Positions 36,623 through 44,966 of a stretch of 64,000 bases of DNA are shown here, piece by piece. Every line of letters begins with the position of its first letter. Positions within the stretch are counted from its first letter, which is position 1. Both the position numbers and the translations under genes were made by a program. The DNA is taken from NCBI GenBank assembly GCA_963972065.1, contig CAXAVJ010000005.1, positions 1-64,000 on the forward strand, read 5' to 3'. Source of the DNA: UBA1479 sp963972065. Its GTDB lineage: Bacteria; Pseudomonadota; Alphaproteobacteria; Rhodospirillales; Casp-alpha2. The notes under the pieces were generated by a model, which was not told where the DNA came from, did no database searches, and saw nothing but the letters and a program-made list of their open reading frames with translations.

Positions 36623-37120
36623 TTAGAGGAAGTAGTTGTAGAGCGGGATGTACAGGGGGTCCATGAACCCCGTGGGCAGGAAGTTCCGCAAGGCGATGTC
36701 GAAGAACAGGAAGAGCACCACGGGTGTCGGCAAGGCGATGCCCAGGGTGACTCTCCATGAATGCCCGCCCAGAAAGCGGATGTAGTAGATCATAAAAACC
36801 ATGGCGGCGAAGTGCATGCCGATGATGTCGACCAGCGCGATCATTCCGGTCACGCCACCGCCAACGACCAAGAACATCTTCATGCCGTAGGCGTCGAGAA
36901 AAGGATCTTCAGACTTTGCCGGCGGGCTCGTCCGGCGGAACCAATTGACGATCACCCAGATAATGGAGCCGAGCATGAACGCGGCCAGCCAGAAGGGCCA
37001 GAAGCCGCCGCCGGGCCCCTCGCCGGGGATCCAGCCGATGGGCAGCTCGGCGCTCTTCACCATTAGATATATGGAGAGGCCCGCCATCAGGACAGCAGTG
37101 ATGATTTCAGCACGACGCAT
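36623..37120 (-). CDS. tctB: Tripartite tricarboxylate transporter, small permease TctB
   Basis: Small membrane subunit of 165 residues with four hydrophobic helices (about 5-20, 40-60, 80-105, 115-150). Weakly conserved family; the assignment rests on topology, size and position between TctC and TctA. It has the usual GPGGGFWPFW stretch after the first helix. It starts 46 bases after tctC. Confidence 0.9.
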   Translation of the reverse strand: MRRAEIITAVLMAGLSIYLMVKSAELPIGWIPGEGPGGGFWPFWLAAFMLGSIIWVIVNWFRRTSPPAKSEDPFLDAYGMKMFLVVGGGVTGMIALVDIIGMHFAAMVFMIYYIRFLGGHSWRVTLGIALPTPVVLFLFFDIALRNFLPTGFMDPLYIPLYNYFL

Positions 37121-37166
37121 GACGACGGAACCTCCCCTATATCGTTTCTTTGGGTATCAGACGGAC

Positions 37167-38156
37167 TTAGCCTTTGATGGCGCCCATCTTGATCAGCATC
37201 TTGCGATGCACTTCGTTTTCACGCTTCCAGTAAGCTTGGAGCGCATCACCCTGGAGCAGGTCACCCTGCAGGCTCTTGGACTTCATGTACTTCTGCCATT
37301 CCGGGGTGGCATAAGCCTTCTTGAAGACCTCCTGAAAGAACGCCTGGGCTTCCTTGCTCATGCCCGGCGCGCCGACGACGGAGCGCTGCATGTAGTAAAC
37401 GAAGTCCTGACCCAGTTCCTTGAAGGTCGGCGTGTCCTTGAACAGCGGCAGACGCTCGTCAGTGAACGACGCCAGCGGCACGACCGTGCCGGCTTCAAAG
37501 AAGCCGAGGGCTTCCGACGGGTTGTTGACCGTGGAGTTGGCGTGCTTACCGGCCAGTTGCTTGGCGACCTTGCCGCCGCCCTTGTAGGGGACGTACTTCA
37601 TGTTGAGGCCATAGGCCGCGTTCAGGAAGTCGGCGAGCAGGTTGTCTTCGGACGCCTTACCCGTACCGGCCATGATCCACTGGTTGCCGGCGGCCTTGGC
37701 GGCCTTCACGTATTCGTCGACGGTCTTGATGCCGGCGTCCTTGTGGACCCAGAGCACGAAGGTGTCTTCGGCCATACGTGCGATCGGCGCGAAGGTAAGC
37801 GGATCCACTTCCAGCTTCGGCTGACGAAGCGGCGTGGTGTAGAAGCTGTTCAGGGTGACCATGATGGCATGGTCGGGGTCCTTGTGGTTCTTCATGTACA
37901 CAAGGGCTTCCGCACCGGAACCGCCGGGCTTGTTGATCGGCGTAACGGGCTTCGGCGACAGCTTATGCTTTTCGATGATCGACTGCATCAGACGCGCCAG
38001 CTTGTCGGCGCCCCCGCCTTTGCCGGCCATCACGACGAACTGAATCGGCTTAACCGGCTCCCAGGCCAGGGCAGTTTTACCTGCGATGGCCGTGAAACCG
38101 GAAACCAGGCCGACAGTGATGCCGACGCCCAGCAGTTTCTTGACAAAAGTCTTCAT
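37167..38156 (-). CDS. tctC: Tripartite tricarboxylate transporter, periplasmic receptor TctC (Bug family)
   Basis: Periplasmic solute receptor of 329 residues. ATG 38156 gives a good signal peptide (MKTFVKKLLGVGITVGLVSG, cleavage near ALA-WE). Mature protein has PIQFVVMAGKGGGADKLAR, NKPGGSGAEALVYMKNH and YMQRSVVGAPGMSKEAQAFF, the blocks that in Bug receptors shape the carboxylate pocket. Its gene heads the transporter operon; a GTATAC palindrome is found about 210 bp upstream. The ligand is unknown. Confidence 0.94.
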   Translation of the reverse strand: MKTFVKKLLGVGITVGLVSGFTAIAGKTALAWEPVKPIQFVVMAGKGGGADKLARLMQSIIEKHKLSPKPVTPINKPGGSGAEALVYMKNHKDPDHAIMVTLNSFYTTPLRQPKLEVDPLTFAPIARMAEDTFVLWVHKDAGIKTVDEYVKAAKAAGNQWIMAGTGKASEDNLLADFLNAAYGLNMKYVPYKGGGKVAKQLAGKHANSTVNNPSEALGFFEAGTVVPLASFTDERLPLFKDTPTFKELGQDFVYYMQRSVVGAPGMSKEAQAFFQEVFKKAYATPEWQKYMKSKSLQGDLLQGDALQAYWKRENEVHRKMLIKMGAIKG

Positions 38157-38559
38157 GGGTGTCCTCCCAGTTGTTGATAGCGCCATAGCGCACTCGGCCA
38201 TAGTATAAGCCAAAGTCGAATGGCGGTTAAATGCCTTCCCCTTGCGCCTGTATTGTTTTTATCCGGCGGTCGGATCAGACGGTCCTGTCAATTCACTTGG
38301 TCGATGTTTTCCCAAACATTGCGACACACCTTAGCTTTGGCTCTTTTGAGCTCTTTGGCATTTGGTATACCACAGGCAAAATAAGATCATTCCCACCAGG
38401 AAAGATCAATGATTTTTTTTGAGACCTATTTGAATAATCTCCCCTCGAAAGCTGCCCAGGGGACCTTGCGATGGCCTCGAAGAACGCCGGTGGAAACGAC
38501 CTAATTATCTGAAAATAAATTACGTTTTAGCAATATAGAGGTTGTTCAACCGACCCGCA
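38157..38559. promoter_or_regulatory. tctC upstream region with GTATAC palindrome (403 bp)
   Basis: No gene is apparent; the DNA is clearly AT-richer than its surroundings. TTTGGTATACCACA (GTATAC at 38365-38370) is a near-perfect palindrome similar to the site before the GntR/FCD gene. The long AT-rich leader probably contains the tctC promoter. The end of the phosphonate operon also falls here, but I see no clear terminator. Confidence 0.5.
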
Positions 38560-39300
38560 TTAGCGTGCGGAAAAAAGATATCGACGGACGGTTTCGAAAG
38601 GGGCGCCGGGGGCCGGCTCGCGGAACAGCGCAACGCCGCCCACGGTAAGCGGGGCCGCCAAGGCCGCCGCGAACAGTCCGTCCAGCAACGGTAGATAGCG
38701 GGCCGCCGCCTCGTCTGAAAGACGTCCCGTCAAGGTCATGTGAAAGCGGAATTCCTCCAGGACGAATGGATAACCCCACGCTTCCAGCAGAGCATCCTGC
38801 CGGGGCGTGAGCCCCCGTGCCCGGCGCTGCACCAGGGTCGCTGCGTCAGGTGGGTGCCGAAACGGCTCAAAGGTCCGCAGGCAATCTGCGGCCAAGGCCT
38901 CCAGATCAGCCGCCGGCGCGGAAGGACAGAGTGCGAGAAAGCCGCCAAGATGCGTGACCGACAACGCCACCGTCTGAAAGGCCCTGCGCCCGGCGGCGAA
39001 GCGCGCCAGCGCCGCGTCCAGATCCGCGAGGTCGCGGCCCTCGGCCAAATGAAAGGGCGGCTTCAGGGTCGCGTGGAAACCGTAACGCCGGGGCTCGGCC
39101 GTCACCGACGCCCAATCCTCTGTGGAAACGCCCGCATCAGCCGCTTGCAGCGGCGGCAAGGGCCTGTCATCCGTGATCACATCCGGATTCCGTCCAAGCC
39201 AGCGACAGCCCGCCTGCCAAAGGGCCGTGTCCGGGCCGGGTATGAAATAGACGGCGTAGCGTTCCGTGGTCTGGGTCACGGGGCCGCCGGCACCGGGCAC
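38560..39300 (-). CDS. DUF1045 2H-phosphoesterase-like protein of phosphonate cluster
   Basis: A 246-residue protein of the DUF1045 family, found in phn clusters. Two H-x-T/S-L motifs, FHATLKPPFH (about 75-84) and FHMTLTGRL (about 187-195), define the 2H phosphoesterase fold that acts on cyclic phosphates or RNA-like esters. It begins with a GTG that directly follows the phnL stop; a second GTG (39276) giving VTQTTERYAVYF is possible. It is the last gene of the minus-strand phn operon. Its reaction is unproven. Confidence 0.85.
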   Translation of the reverse strand: MPGAGGPVTQTTERYAVYFIPGPDTALWQAGCRWLGRNPDVITDDRPLPPLQAADAGVSTEDWASVTAEPRRYGFHATLKPPFHLAEGRDLADLDAALARFAAGRRAFQTVALSVTHLGGFLALCPSAPAADLEALAADCLRTFEPFRHPPDAATLVQRRARGLTPRQDALLEAWGYPFVLEEFRFHMTLTGRLSDEAAARYLPLLDGLFAAALAAPLTVGGVALFREPAPGAPFETVRRYLFSAR

Positions 39301-40002
39301 CTAGGCCACCACCCCGGCGGGGGCCAGGTCGAGAACGCGGGTCGCCACGGCGTCCCGCATGTGCGCGTCATGGAAGATGCCGACCACCGCGGCACCCCGC
39401 GCCGTCGCCTGCCGGATCACGTCGACCACCACGTCCCGGTTGGCCTTGTCGAGAGAGGCCGTCGGCTCGTCGAGCAGCAGGATCGGGTAATCGACGATGA
39501 AACCGCGGGCCAGGTTGACGCGCTGTTGCTCGCCGCCGGAAAACGTCGCCGGCGCCAGATGCCACAGGCGCTCGGGGATGTTGAAGCGGGTCAGCATCTC
39601 ACCTGCCGCCCGCTCCGCCGCCGCCGCGTCGACCCCTTGGGCACGCAGCGGCTCGGCCACCACCTGCAGGGCAGGCACACGAGGAATGACGCGCAGAAAC
39701 TGGCTGACGTAGCCCATGGTGCGGCGGCGCAGGTCGAGAATTTCATGCGGCAGAGCACGGGCGACATCGGTGACCCGCCCGTCGTGGCGAACCAGGATGC
39801 GCCCCTGAGGGCACAGATAGTTGCCGTAGATCAGGCGGATCAGCGAACTTTTCCCCGTGCCCGACGGCCCGTGCAGGGCCAGGCATTCACCGGCGAAGAC
39901 CTCCAGGTCGATGTCCCGGAACACGGGCAGTTCGACCCCGCCCTGGTTGTGCAGGACGAAGGACTTGGACAGGCCCTCGATGCGGATCACCGGCGCGCTC
40001 AT
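39301..40002 (-). CDS. phnL: PhnL, ABC-type ATPase of the C-P lyase system
   Basis: ABC ATPase (233 residues) needed with PhnGHI to form the ribose-1-methylphosphonate triphosphate intermediate; not a transporter ATPase. Walker A is GPSGTGKSSLIR, the signature FSGGEQQRVNLA and Walker B ILLLDEPTASLD. It contains LRRRTMGYVSQFLRVIPRV, typical of PhnL. Its ATG overlaps the phnK stop by four bases. Confidence 0.95.
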   Translation of the reverse strand: MSAPVIRIEGLSKSFVLHNQGGVELPVFRDIDLEVFAGECLALHGPSGTGKSSLIRLIYGNYLCPQGRILVRHDGRVTDVARALPHEILDLRRRTMGYVSQFLRVIPRVPALQVVAEPLRAQGVDAAAAERAAGEMLTRFNIPERLWHLAPATFSGGEQQRVNLARGFIVDYPILLLDEPTASLDKANRDVVVDVIRQATARGAAVVGIFHDAHMRDAVATRVLDLAPAGVVA

Positions 40003-40790
40003 GTCTGCAGCACCGAGGACACGAGAAGCTGGGTATAGGCGTGCTGCGGATCATCCAGAACCTGATCGGTCAGCCCCTGCTCCACCACCTCGCCCCGGCG
40101 CATAACCATCAGGCGGTGCGACAGCAAGCGGGCCACGGCAAGATCGTGGGTGACGATCACGGCGGACAAGCCCAGATCGTTGGTCAAACCACGCAGCAGG
40201 TCGAGCAGCCGCGCCTGCACCGATACGTCGAGCCCGCCCGTGGGTTCGTCCATGAACACCAGACGCGGCCCCGACACCAGATTGCGCGCGATCTGCACAC
40301 GCTGTTGCATGCCGCCGGAAAACTGCGACGGCAGATCGTCGATGCGATCCAGGTCCATTTCCACCCGGCCGAGCCAATCCGTGACCTGGTCGCGAATGGC
40401 GCCGTAATGGCGCGCGCCCACGGCCATCAGGCGTTCGCCAACGTTGGCCCCGGCACTGACCCCCATGCGCAAACCGTCGCGCGGGTTCTGATGCACGAAG
40501 CCCCAGTCCGTGCGCATGAGCATGCGGCGCTCGGCCTCGGTCAGGGCATAGACATCCGCCTGATCCCCCGTTCGCAGGCGGTATGTCAGCTTGCCGGACG
40601 ACGGCATCATTTGCGCCGACAGGCAATTCAACAACGTCGTCTTGCCGGACCCGCTTTCGCCGACCACGCCCAACACTTCGCCCGGCCACAGGTCGAAGGC
40701 GATGTCCCGGCAGCCGATACGGGCACCATAGGAATGGGTGATCCCCCGCGCACTGAGCAGCGGGGCGTCCTGAGGGGCCGCGTCCGTCAT
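39999..40790 (-). CDS. phnK: PhnK, ABC-type ATPase of the C-P lyase complex
   Basis: ABC ATPase (263 residues) that docks on the PhnGHIJ core complex. Walker A GESGSGKTTLLNC, the PhnK-type insertion around RMLMRTDWGFVHQNPRDGLRM, signature FSGGMQQRVQIA and Walker B VFMDEPTGGLD are visible. ATG 40790 overlaps the phnJ stop (ATGA); the longer open frame is discounted. The C-terminus has the Opp-like LDDPQHAYTQLLVSS. Confidence 0.95.
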   Translation of the reverse strand: MTDAAPQDAPLLSARGITHSYGARIGCRDIAFDLWPGEVLGVVGESGSGKTTLLNCLSAQMMPSSGKLTYRLRTGDQADVYALTEAERRMLMRTDWGFVHQNPRDGLRMGVSAGANVGERLMAVGARHYGAIRDQVTDWLGRVEMDLDRIDDLPSQFSGGMQQRVQIARNLVSGPRLVFMDEPTGGLDVSVQARLLDLLRGLTNDLGLSAVIVTHDLAVARLLSHRLMVMRRGEVVEQGLTDQVLDDPQHAYTQLLVSSVLQT

Positions 40791-41659
40791 TCGCCGTCTC
40801 CCCGGTGGCCGTCGGCGACGCGGCGTCCGCAGTGGTCCGTGTCGGAGCACACGAACATGGACCCGCCGTGGTCGTCGGTGATGACTTCGTCGAGGAAACT
40901 GTCCTCGGCGCCGCAGATGGCGCAGCGGGCCTCCCATGTCTGAACCGCGAAGGGGTGGTCCTCGAAATCCAGGCTTTCGACCCGGGTATAGGGCGGGATG
41001 GCATAGATGCGCTTTTCCCGCCCGGCGCCGAACAACTGCAGGGCGGCCATTTCATGCATCTTGGGATTATCGAACTTGGGGATCGGCGACGGCGCCGTCA
41101 GGTATCGGCCGTTGACCAGGACCGGATAGTCGTAGGACGTCTCGATATGGCCGTAGGTGGCGATATCCTCGTACAGCTTCACATGCATGACACCGTAATC
41201 GGCAAGGCCGTGCATCTTGCGGGTTTCGGCCTCGCGCGGCTCAAGCCAGCGCAAGGGTTCGGGGATCGGCACCTGATAGACGATGATCTGATCATCGCGC
41301 AGCGCCGTTTCGGGAATGCGGTGGCGGGTCTGGATGATCGTCGCATCCGCCATCGCCTCGGTCGTGGCAACCCCCGCCGTGCGCGCGAAGAAGCGGCGGA
41401 TGGACACGGCGTTGGTGGTGTCGTCGGCCCCCTGGTCGATGACCTTGAGCACGTCCGCCAAACCGATGATCGAGGCCGTGACCTGGATGCCGCCGGTGCC
41501 CCAGCCGTAGGGCAGCGGCATTTCGCGCGACCCGAAGGGCACCTGATGGCCCGGAATCGCCACGGCCTTGAGGATCGCGCGGCGGATCATCCGCTTGGTC
41601 TGCTCATCCAGATAGGCGAAATTGTAGCCGCCGTCCGTCATTGTCCGCGCCTGGGTCAT
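40787..41659 (-). CDS. phnJ: PhnJ, radical-SAM C-P lyase
   Basis: Catalytic subunit that cleaves the carbon-phosphorus bond of 5-phosphoribosyl-1-phosphonate to release alkane. The 290 residues contain the diagnostic Cys pattern C-X2-C-X21-C-X5-C near the C-terminus (CAIC ... VCSDTDHC), for the 4Fe-4S cluster and the thiyl Cys. The N-terminal YNFAYLDEQTKRMIRRAILK and GHQVPFGSREMPLPYGWGTG are strongly conserved. ATG 41659 overlaps the phnI stop by four bases. Confidence 0.98.
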   Translation of the reverse strand: MTQARTMTDGGYNFAYLDEQTKRMIRRAILKAVAIPGHQVPFGSREMPLPYGWGTGGIQVTASIIGLADVLKVIDQGADDTTNAVSIRRFFARTAGVATTEAMADATIIQTRHRIPETALRDDQIIVYQVPIPEPLRWLEPREAETRKMHGLADYGVMHVKLYEDIATYGHIETSYDYPVLVNGRYLTAPSPIPKFDNPKMHEMAALQLFGAGREKRIYAIPPYTRVESLDFEDHPFAVQTWEARCAICGAEDSFLDEVITDDHGGSMFVCSDTDHCGRRVADGHRGDGE

Positions 41660-42753
41660 TCGGCAGCCTCGTTGCGCCGGGCAGCCGCCTCGCGCCTGAG
41701 GGCGCGGACCAGGACCAGTTCGCTTTGGAAATCCACGTAATGGGGCAACTTCAGGTGCTGCACGAAGCCCTGGGCCTCCACGTTGTCGGAATGGTAGAGC
41801 ACGAATTCCTCGTCCTGGGCCGGGGCCTCGATTTCCTCGCCCAACTCGCGGGCCCTGAGACTGCGATCGACCAGGGCCATGGACATGGCCTTGCGTTCGG
41901 AACGGCCGAACACCAAGCCATAGCCTCGGGTGAACTGCGGCGGCTCCGTCGCAGAACCCGCGAACTGATTGATCATCTGACATTCGGTGACAGTGATGTC
42001 GCCGATCTCGATGGCGAAGCCCAGCTCCTCGGGCACGATCTCGACCGCGACCTCGCCCATGCGAATTTCCCCGGCGAAGGGATGGCTGCGGCCGTATCCG
42101 CGCTGCGTCGAATAGCCAAGCGCCAAAAGAAAACCCTCGTCGGCACGGGCCAGGTTCTGCAAGCGCAGGTCGCGGCCGGCGGGAAAGGCGAGTGGTTCGC
42201 GGGTCAGGTCGGCGACCTTGGCGTCCCCGTCCGCGTCGCCCGCTTCCGGTTCGATTAGCCCCTGATGGGCCAGAATGTCGGTGACCCGGGGCATGGCGTC
42301 GGCCATCACCGCCGGATCGCCCTCGGGTGCGGGCGGTACCGGGGCTCCCGCCGCAAGGGCGAAGTCGAGCAGGCGGTGGGTGTAGTCGTAGGTCGGGCCC
42401 AACACCTGGCCGCCCGGCAGATCCTTGAAGGTCGCCGAGATGCGTCGCCGGACCGTCATCATCGCCGTGTCGATGGGTGTGGAAACGGCCAGACGCGGCA
42501 GGGTGGTGCGAAAGGCGCGGAGCAGAAACACGGCCTCGACCAGATCGCCCTGGGCCTGCTTGATCGCGAGTGCGGCCAAGTCGGGATCGTAGAGCGAGCC
42601 CTCCCCCATCACCCGGTCGACGGCGAGCGACATCTGTTGTTTGATCTGATCAAGCGCCAGTTCCGGCACATCGGCATCGCCGCGCCGTTCCTCGGCCAGC
42701 AGCGCATGGGCGTTGTCGATGGCCTTTTCTCCGCCTTTGACCGCGACATACAT
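41656..42753 (-). CDS. phnI: PhnI, nucleosidase subunit of C-P lyase core
   Basis: PhnI displaces adenine from ATP to attach phosphonate to ribose, with PhnG, H and L. The 365 residues begin MYVAVKGGEKAIDNAHALL and have LPGGQVLGPTYDYTHRLLDF and SHPFAGEIRMGEV, typical of the family. It starts four bases after the phnH stop. Confidence 0.97.
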   Translation of the reverse strand: MYVAVKGGEKAIDNAHALLAEERRGDADVPELALDQIKQQMSLAVDRVMGEGSLYDPDLAALAIKQAQGDLVEAVFLLRAFRTTLPRLAVSTPIDTAMMTVRRRISATFKDLPGGQVLGPTYDYTHRLLDFALAAGAPVPPAPEGDPAVMADAMPRVTDILAHQGLIEPEAGDADGDAKVADLTREPLAFPAGRDLRLQNLARADEGFLLALGYSTQRGYGRSHPFAGEIRMGEVAVEIVPEELGFAIEIGDITVTECQMINQFAGSATEPPQFTRGYGLVFGRSERKAMSMALVDRSLRARELGEEIEAPAQDEEFVLYHSDNVEAQGFVQHLKLPHYVDFQSELVLVRALRREAAARRNEAAE

Positions 42754-42757
42754 GACC

Positions 42758-43387
42758 TCAGCCCTCCACCCGTGTCGTGCGTGGCAGGGCGGCGATGCGC
42801 CGGCCGGCGCAAAGGATCAGGTCAATACCGCGGGGAAAGCGGTCCGCATTGCGGGCAAGGTCATCGACGATCCCGTCGGGCAGGCCCGCGACATGAAGCC
42901 CCACGGTACCGTCGATGCCCGGGCCGCTCAGCCGCCAGGTACCCGCAGCATCGGGGGACGCCGCCGCCAGATCCGCGACCTGCACGATCAGGGTCGCCGA
43001 GCCTTCGGGGGCTTCGTCCGTGCCCTGATGGAACGTATCAAAGGTAGGCAATATTCTGCCGTCGGCGACCAAGACGAAATCGGCCTGGGCCGGTCCCGTC
43101 GCGCGAGGGGCACCCGTGTGAAAGGTCAGGAAGGATGCCGCCCCATCCACATCACGGCCGCCACCATCAATCCAAAGCGGCGTTTCGAAATCCAGAAGGG
43201 CAAGGCAGACCGCCGCCGCCGCCACGCCCAACGGGGCCGGCGGATCGATTTGGACCGCCGTTTCCCGCACCTCGCCCGGCCGTGACATCGCGCGCAGGAC
43301 GTCGCGGAACACCCCCTGCGCGTCATGCACCGGGTCATGGAACCCCGCGGCCAGACCGCCCGCCATTGAACCCGTCGAAGTGGTCAT
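42758..43387 (-). CDS. phnH: PhnH, C-P lyase core subunit
   Basis: Structural subunit of the PhnGHIJ complex, 209 residues. GFHDPVHDAQGVFRDVLRAM near the N-terminus and the C-terminal FPRGIDLILCAGRRIAALPR are typical of PhnH. The gene lies between phnG (ATGA overlap) and phnI. Confidence 0.96.
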   Translation of the reverse strand: MTTSTGSMAGGLAAGFHDPVHDAQGVFRDVLRAMSRPGEVRETAVQIDPPAPLGVAAAAVCLALLDFETPLWIDGGGRDVDGAASFLTFHTGAPRATGPAQADFVLVADGRILPTFDTFHQGTDEAPEGSATLIVQVADLAAASPDAAGTWRLSGPGIDGTVGLHVAGLPDGIVDDLARNADRFPRGIDLILCAGRRIAALPRTTRVEG

Positions 43388-43887
43388 TTGGAATCCGCCG
43401 ATTGTTCACGGACCAGGGTGAAGAACTCAACCTTGGTCGCCGCGGTCTTGGCCGCCGCGCGTGCCCGCGCCATTGCGCACGACGCCCGCAGCGGCGCGAT
43501 GACGTGCTCCCTGATCCGGTCCGACCAGGCGTCCGTCTGCAACAGGCCGTCGAACAAGGCCGCCAGTTCCGCATGCCGCGCCGAACGGCCGGCGACGTAG
43601 CCGTGCCCGACGGTGCCGTCGGCCAGACGCAAGGAACAACGGGTGACCGCCATTTCGCCCAGGTTGAAGGCTTGACCATCGCCGCCGGCACGTCCCCGCA
43701 CCATCACCAGACCCTGTTGCGGCGCGCGCAAAACGTCGTATTCCAAGACCGCCAATTCCGGCACCTGCGCCCGCCATGCCGCTTCCAGGTCGGCTTCGGA
43801 TGCACGCGCCAGCAAGCCCATCCATTCCGCGCGGCCATCGGGGCCGATCGCCTGGTCAGAGGCCTGAGACTTGGAACAACGGTTCAT
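43384..43887 (-). CDS. phnG: PhnG, C-P lyase core subunit
   Basis: Small subunit of the C-P lyase core, 167 residues from ATG 43887. EWMGLLARASEADLEAAW, RGRAGGDGQAFNLGEMAVTR and the GHGYVAGRS block match PhnG. The upstream ATG (43908) is less likely. First gene of the operon phnGHIJKL-DUF1045, divergent from phnF. Confidence 0.95.
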   Translation of the reverse strand: MNRCSKSQASDQAIGPDGRAEWMGLLARASEADLEAAWRAQVPELAVLEYDVLRAPQQGLVMVRGRAGGDGQAFNLGEMAVTRCSLRLADGTVGHGYVAGRSARHAELAALFDGLLQTDAWSDRIREHVIAPLRASCAMARARAAAKTAATKVEFFTLVREQSADSK

Positions 43888-43951
43888 TTTCGTTCGGATA
43901 TCCAACAATCTTGTGCACCGCTAAGCCCCGCGGCGGCCTTTGTCGCGTGAG

Positions 43952-43982
43952 TAGACAAACTGAATATTTGTCTAGACGTCTA
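43952..43982. promoter_or_regulatory. Candidate PhnF operator in the phnG-phnF promoter
   Basis: TAGACAAA (43952-43959) and TTTGTCTA (43967-43974) are a perfect 8-bp inverted repeat with 7-nt spacer. They overlap a full palindrome GTCTAGAC (43970-43977), which fits the HutC-subfamily consensus GTNTANAC. A third partial GTCTA follows at 43978. Confidence 0.7.
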
Positions 43983-44034
43983 TTTCTTTCGTGATAATAT
44001 GACCTGACGTACCCGGCAAGTAAATCGGCAAGTC

Positions 44035-44052
44035 GTGACGATTCAATGACAC
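44035..44052 (-). promoter_or_regulatory. Candidate Pho box toward phnG
   Basis: On the minus strand GTGTCAT-TGAA-TCGTCAC: two 7-bp units 4 bp apart, close to the Pho box CTGTCAT-N4-CTGTCAC. A -10-like TTTACT follows 10 bp on. It lies about 150 bp upstream of phnG and 40 bp before phnF. Confidence 0.5.
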
Positions 44053-44092
44053 GTCGGCGACGGATCATCATGGGATGGAATGAGGCCAAGTC

Positions 44093-44830
44093 ATGGACCC
44101 AACAAGAGTGAAACGCGGATCGGGCGTATCCCTGTGGCGCCAGATCGAGGAACAGATTTCCGATGACATCGCCAGCGGCATGATCGCGCCAGGGTCTCGC
44201 CTGCCGACGGAACACGACTTGGCCGAACGCTTCAACGTCAACCGCCATACCGTGCGCCGTGCCATGAAGGGGCTGGAGCAGGAAGGCCTGATCCGCATCG
44301 AACAGGGCCGCGGCACCTTCGTCCATGAACACGTCATCGACTATCCCGTGCGCCGCCGCACCCGGTTCACGGAAAACATCATGGCCCAACGCCGCCAGCC
44401 CGGCGGCTGGGTTCTGTTGAGTGAACGGGTCAAGGCCTCGGGCGACGTCGCCGAAGCTCTTGATTTGACGGAAGGGGCCCTGGTTTCCCTGATCCGCACG
44501 ATCGGCGAGGCCGACGGCCGGCCGATCAGTGTCGCCGACCATTACTTTTGCGCCGAACGCTTTCCCAGCATGATCGAGGCATTCGAGGAATCGCGGTCGA
44601 TCTCGAAAGTCCTGGCCCAGTTCGGCGTCACCGACTTCTTCCGCAAGATCACCCGCGTCACGACCCGCATGCCCGACGCCGACGAATCCCAGCTTCTCAG
44701 CCAGCCGCCCAACCGGCCGGTGCTGGTCGCCGAAAGCATCAACGTGGACACGGACGGCAAGCCCATCGAATACGGCCTGACCCGGTTCGCCGGCGACCGC
44801 GTGCAGTTGCTGTTCGAACCCTCGACCTGA
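44093..44830 (+). CDS. phnF: PhnF, GntR/HutC-family regulator of phosphonate genes
   Basis: Repressor of 245 residues. The N-terminal winged HTH (about 12-78) has SRLPTEHDLAERFNVNRHTVRRAMKGL in two halves, and the C-terminal UTRA ligand domain (about 95-240) ends IEYGLTRFAGDRVQLLFEP. Divergent from phnG with an operator-like palindrome between them, as for known PhnF. Confidence 0.95.
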   Translation: MDPTRVKRGSGVSLWRQIEEQISDDIASGMIAPGSRLPTEHDLAERFNVNRHTVRRAMKGLEQEGLIRIEQGRGTFVHEHVIDYPVRRRTRFTENIMAQRRQPGGWVLLSERVKASGDVAEALDLTEGALVSLIRTIGEADGRPISVADHYFCAERFPSMIEAFEESRSISKVLAQFGVTDFFRKITRVTTRMPDADESQLLSQPPNRPVLVAESINVDTDGKPIEYGLTRFAGDRVQLLFEPST

Positions 44831-44853
44831 CTCTGGCAATCCCTGCGGCGGCG

Positions 44854-44893
44854 CTGTCATCCACACGTCATCCCCCGGTCACATTCAGGACAT
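44854..44893 (+). promoter_or_regulatory. Pho box (four 7-bp units at 11-bp period) upstream of phnM
   Basis: CTGTCAT at 44854, ACGTCAT at 44865, CGGTCAC at 44876 and AGGACAT at 44887 are each separated by 4 bp. This is the PhoB binding architecture (CTGTCAT-N4-CTGTCAC), on the phnM strand and 74 bp before its start. It predicts induction in phosphate limitation. Confidence 0.8.
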
Positions 44894-44966
44894 TCCCGAC
44901 CTCTAAGAGGCTTGGAACGATACCGGCGGGCCGCCGCATGGCCGCCGACGAACAGAGGTGCGCGGG

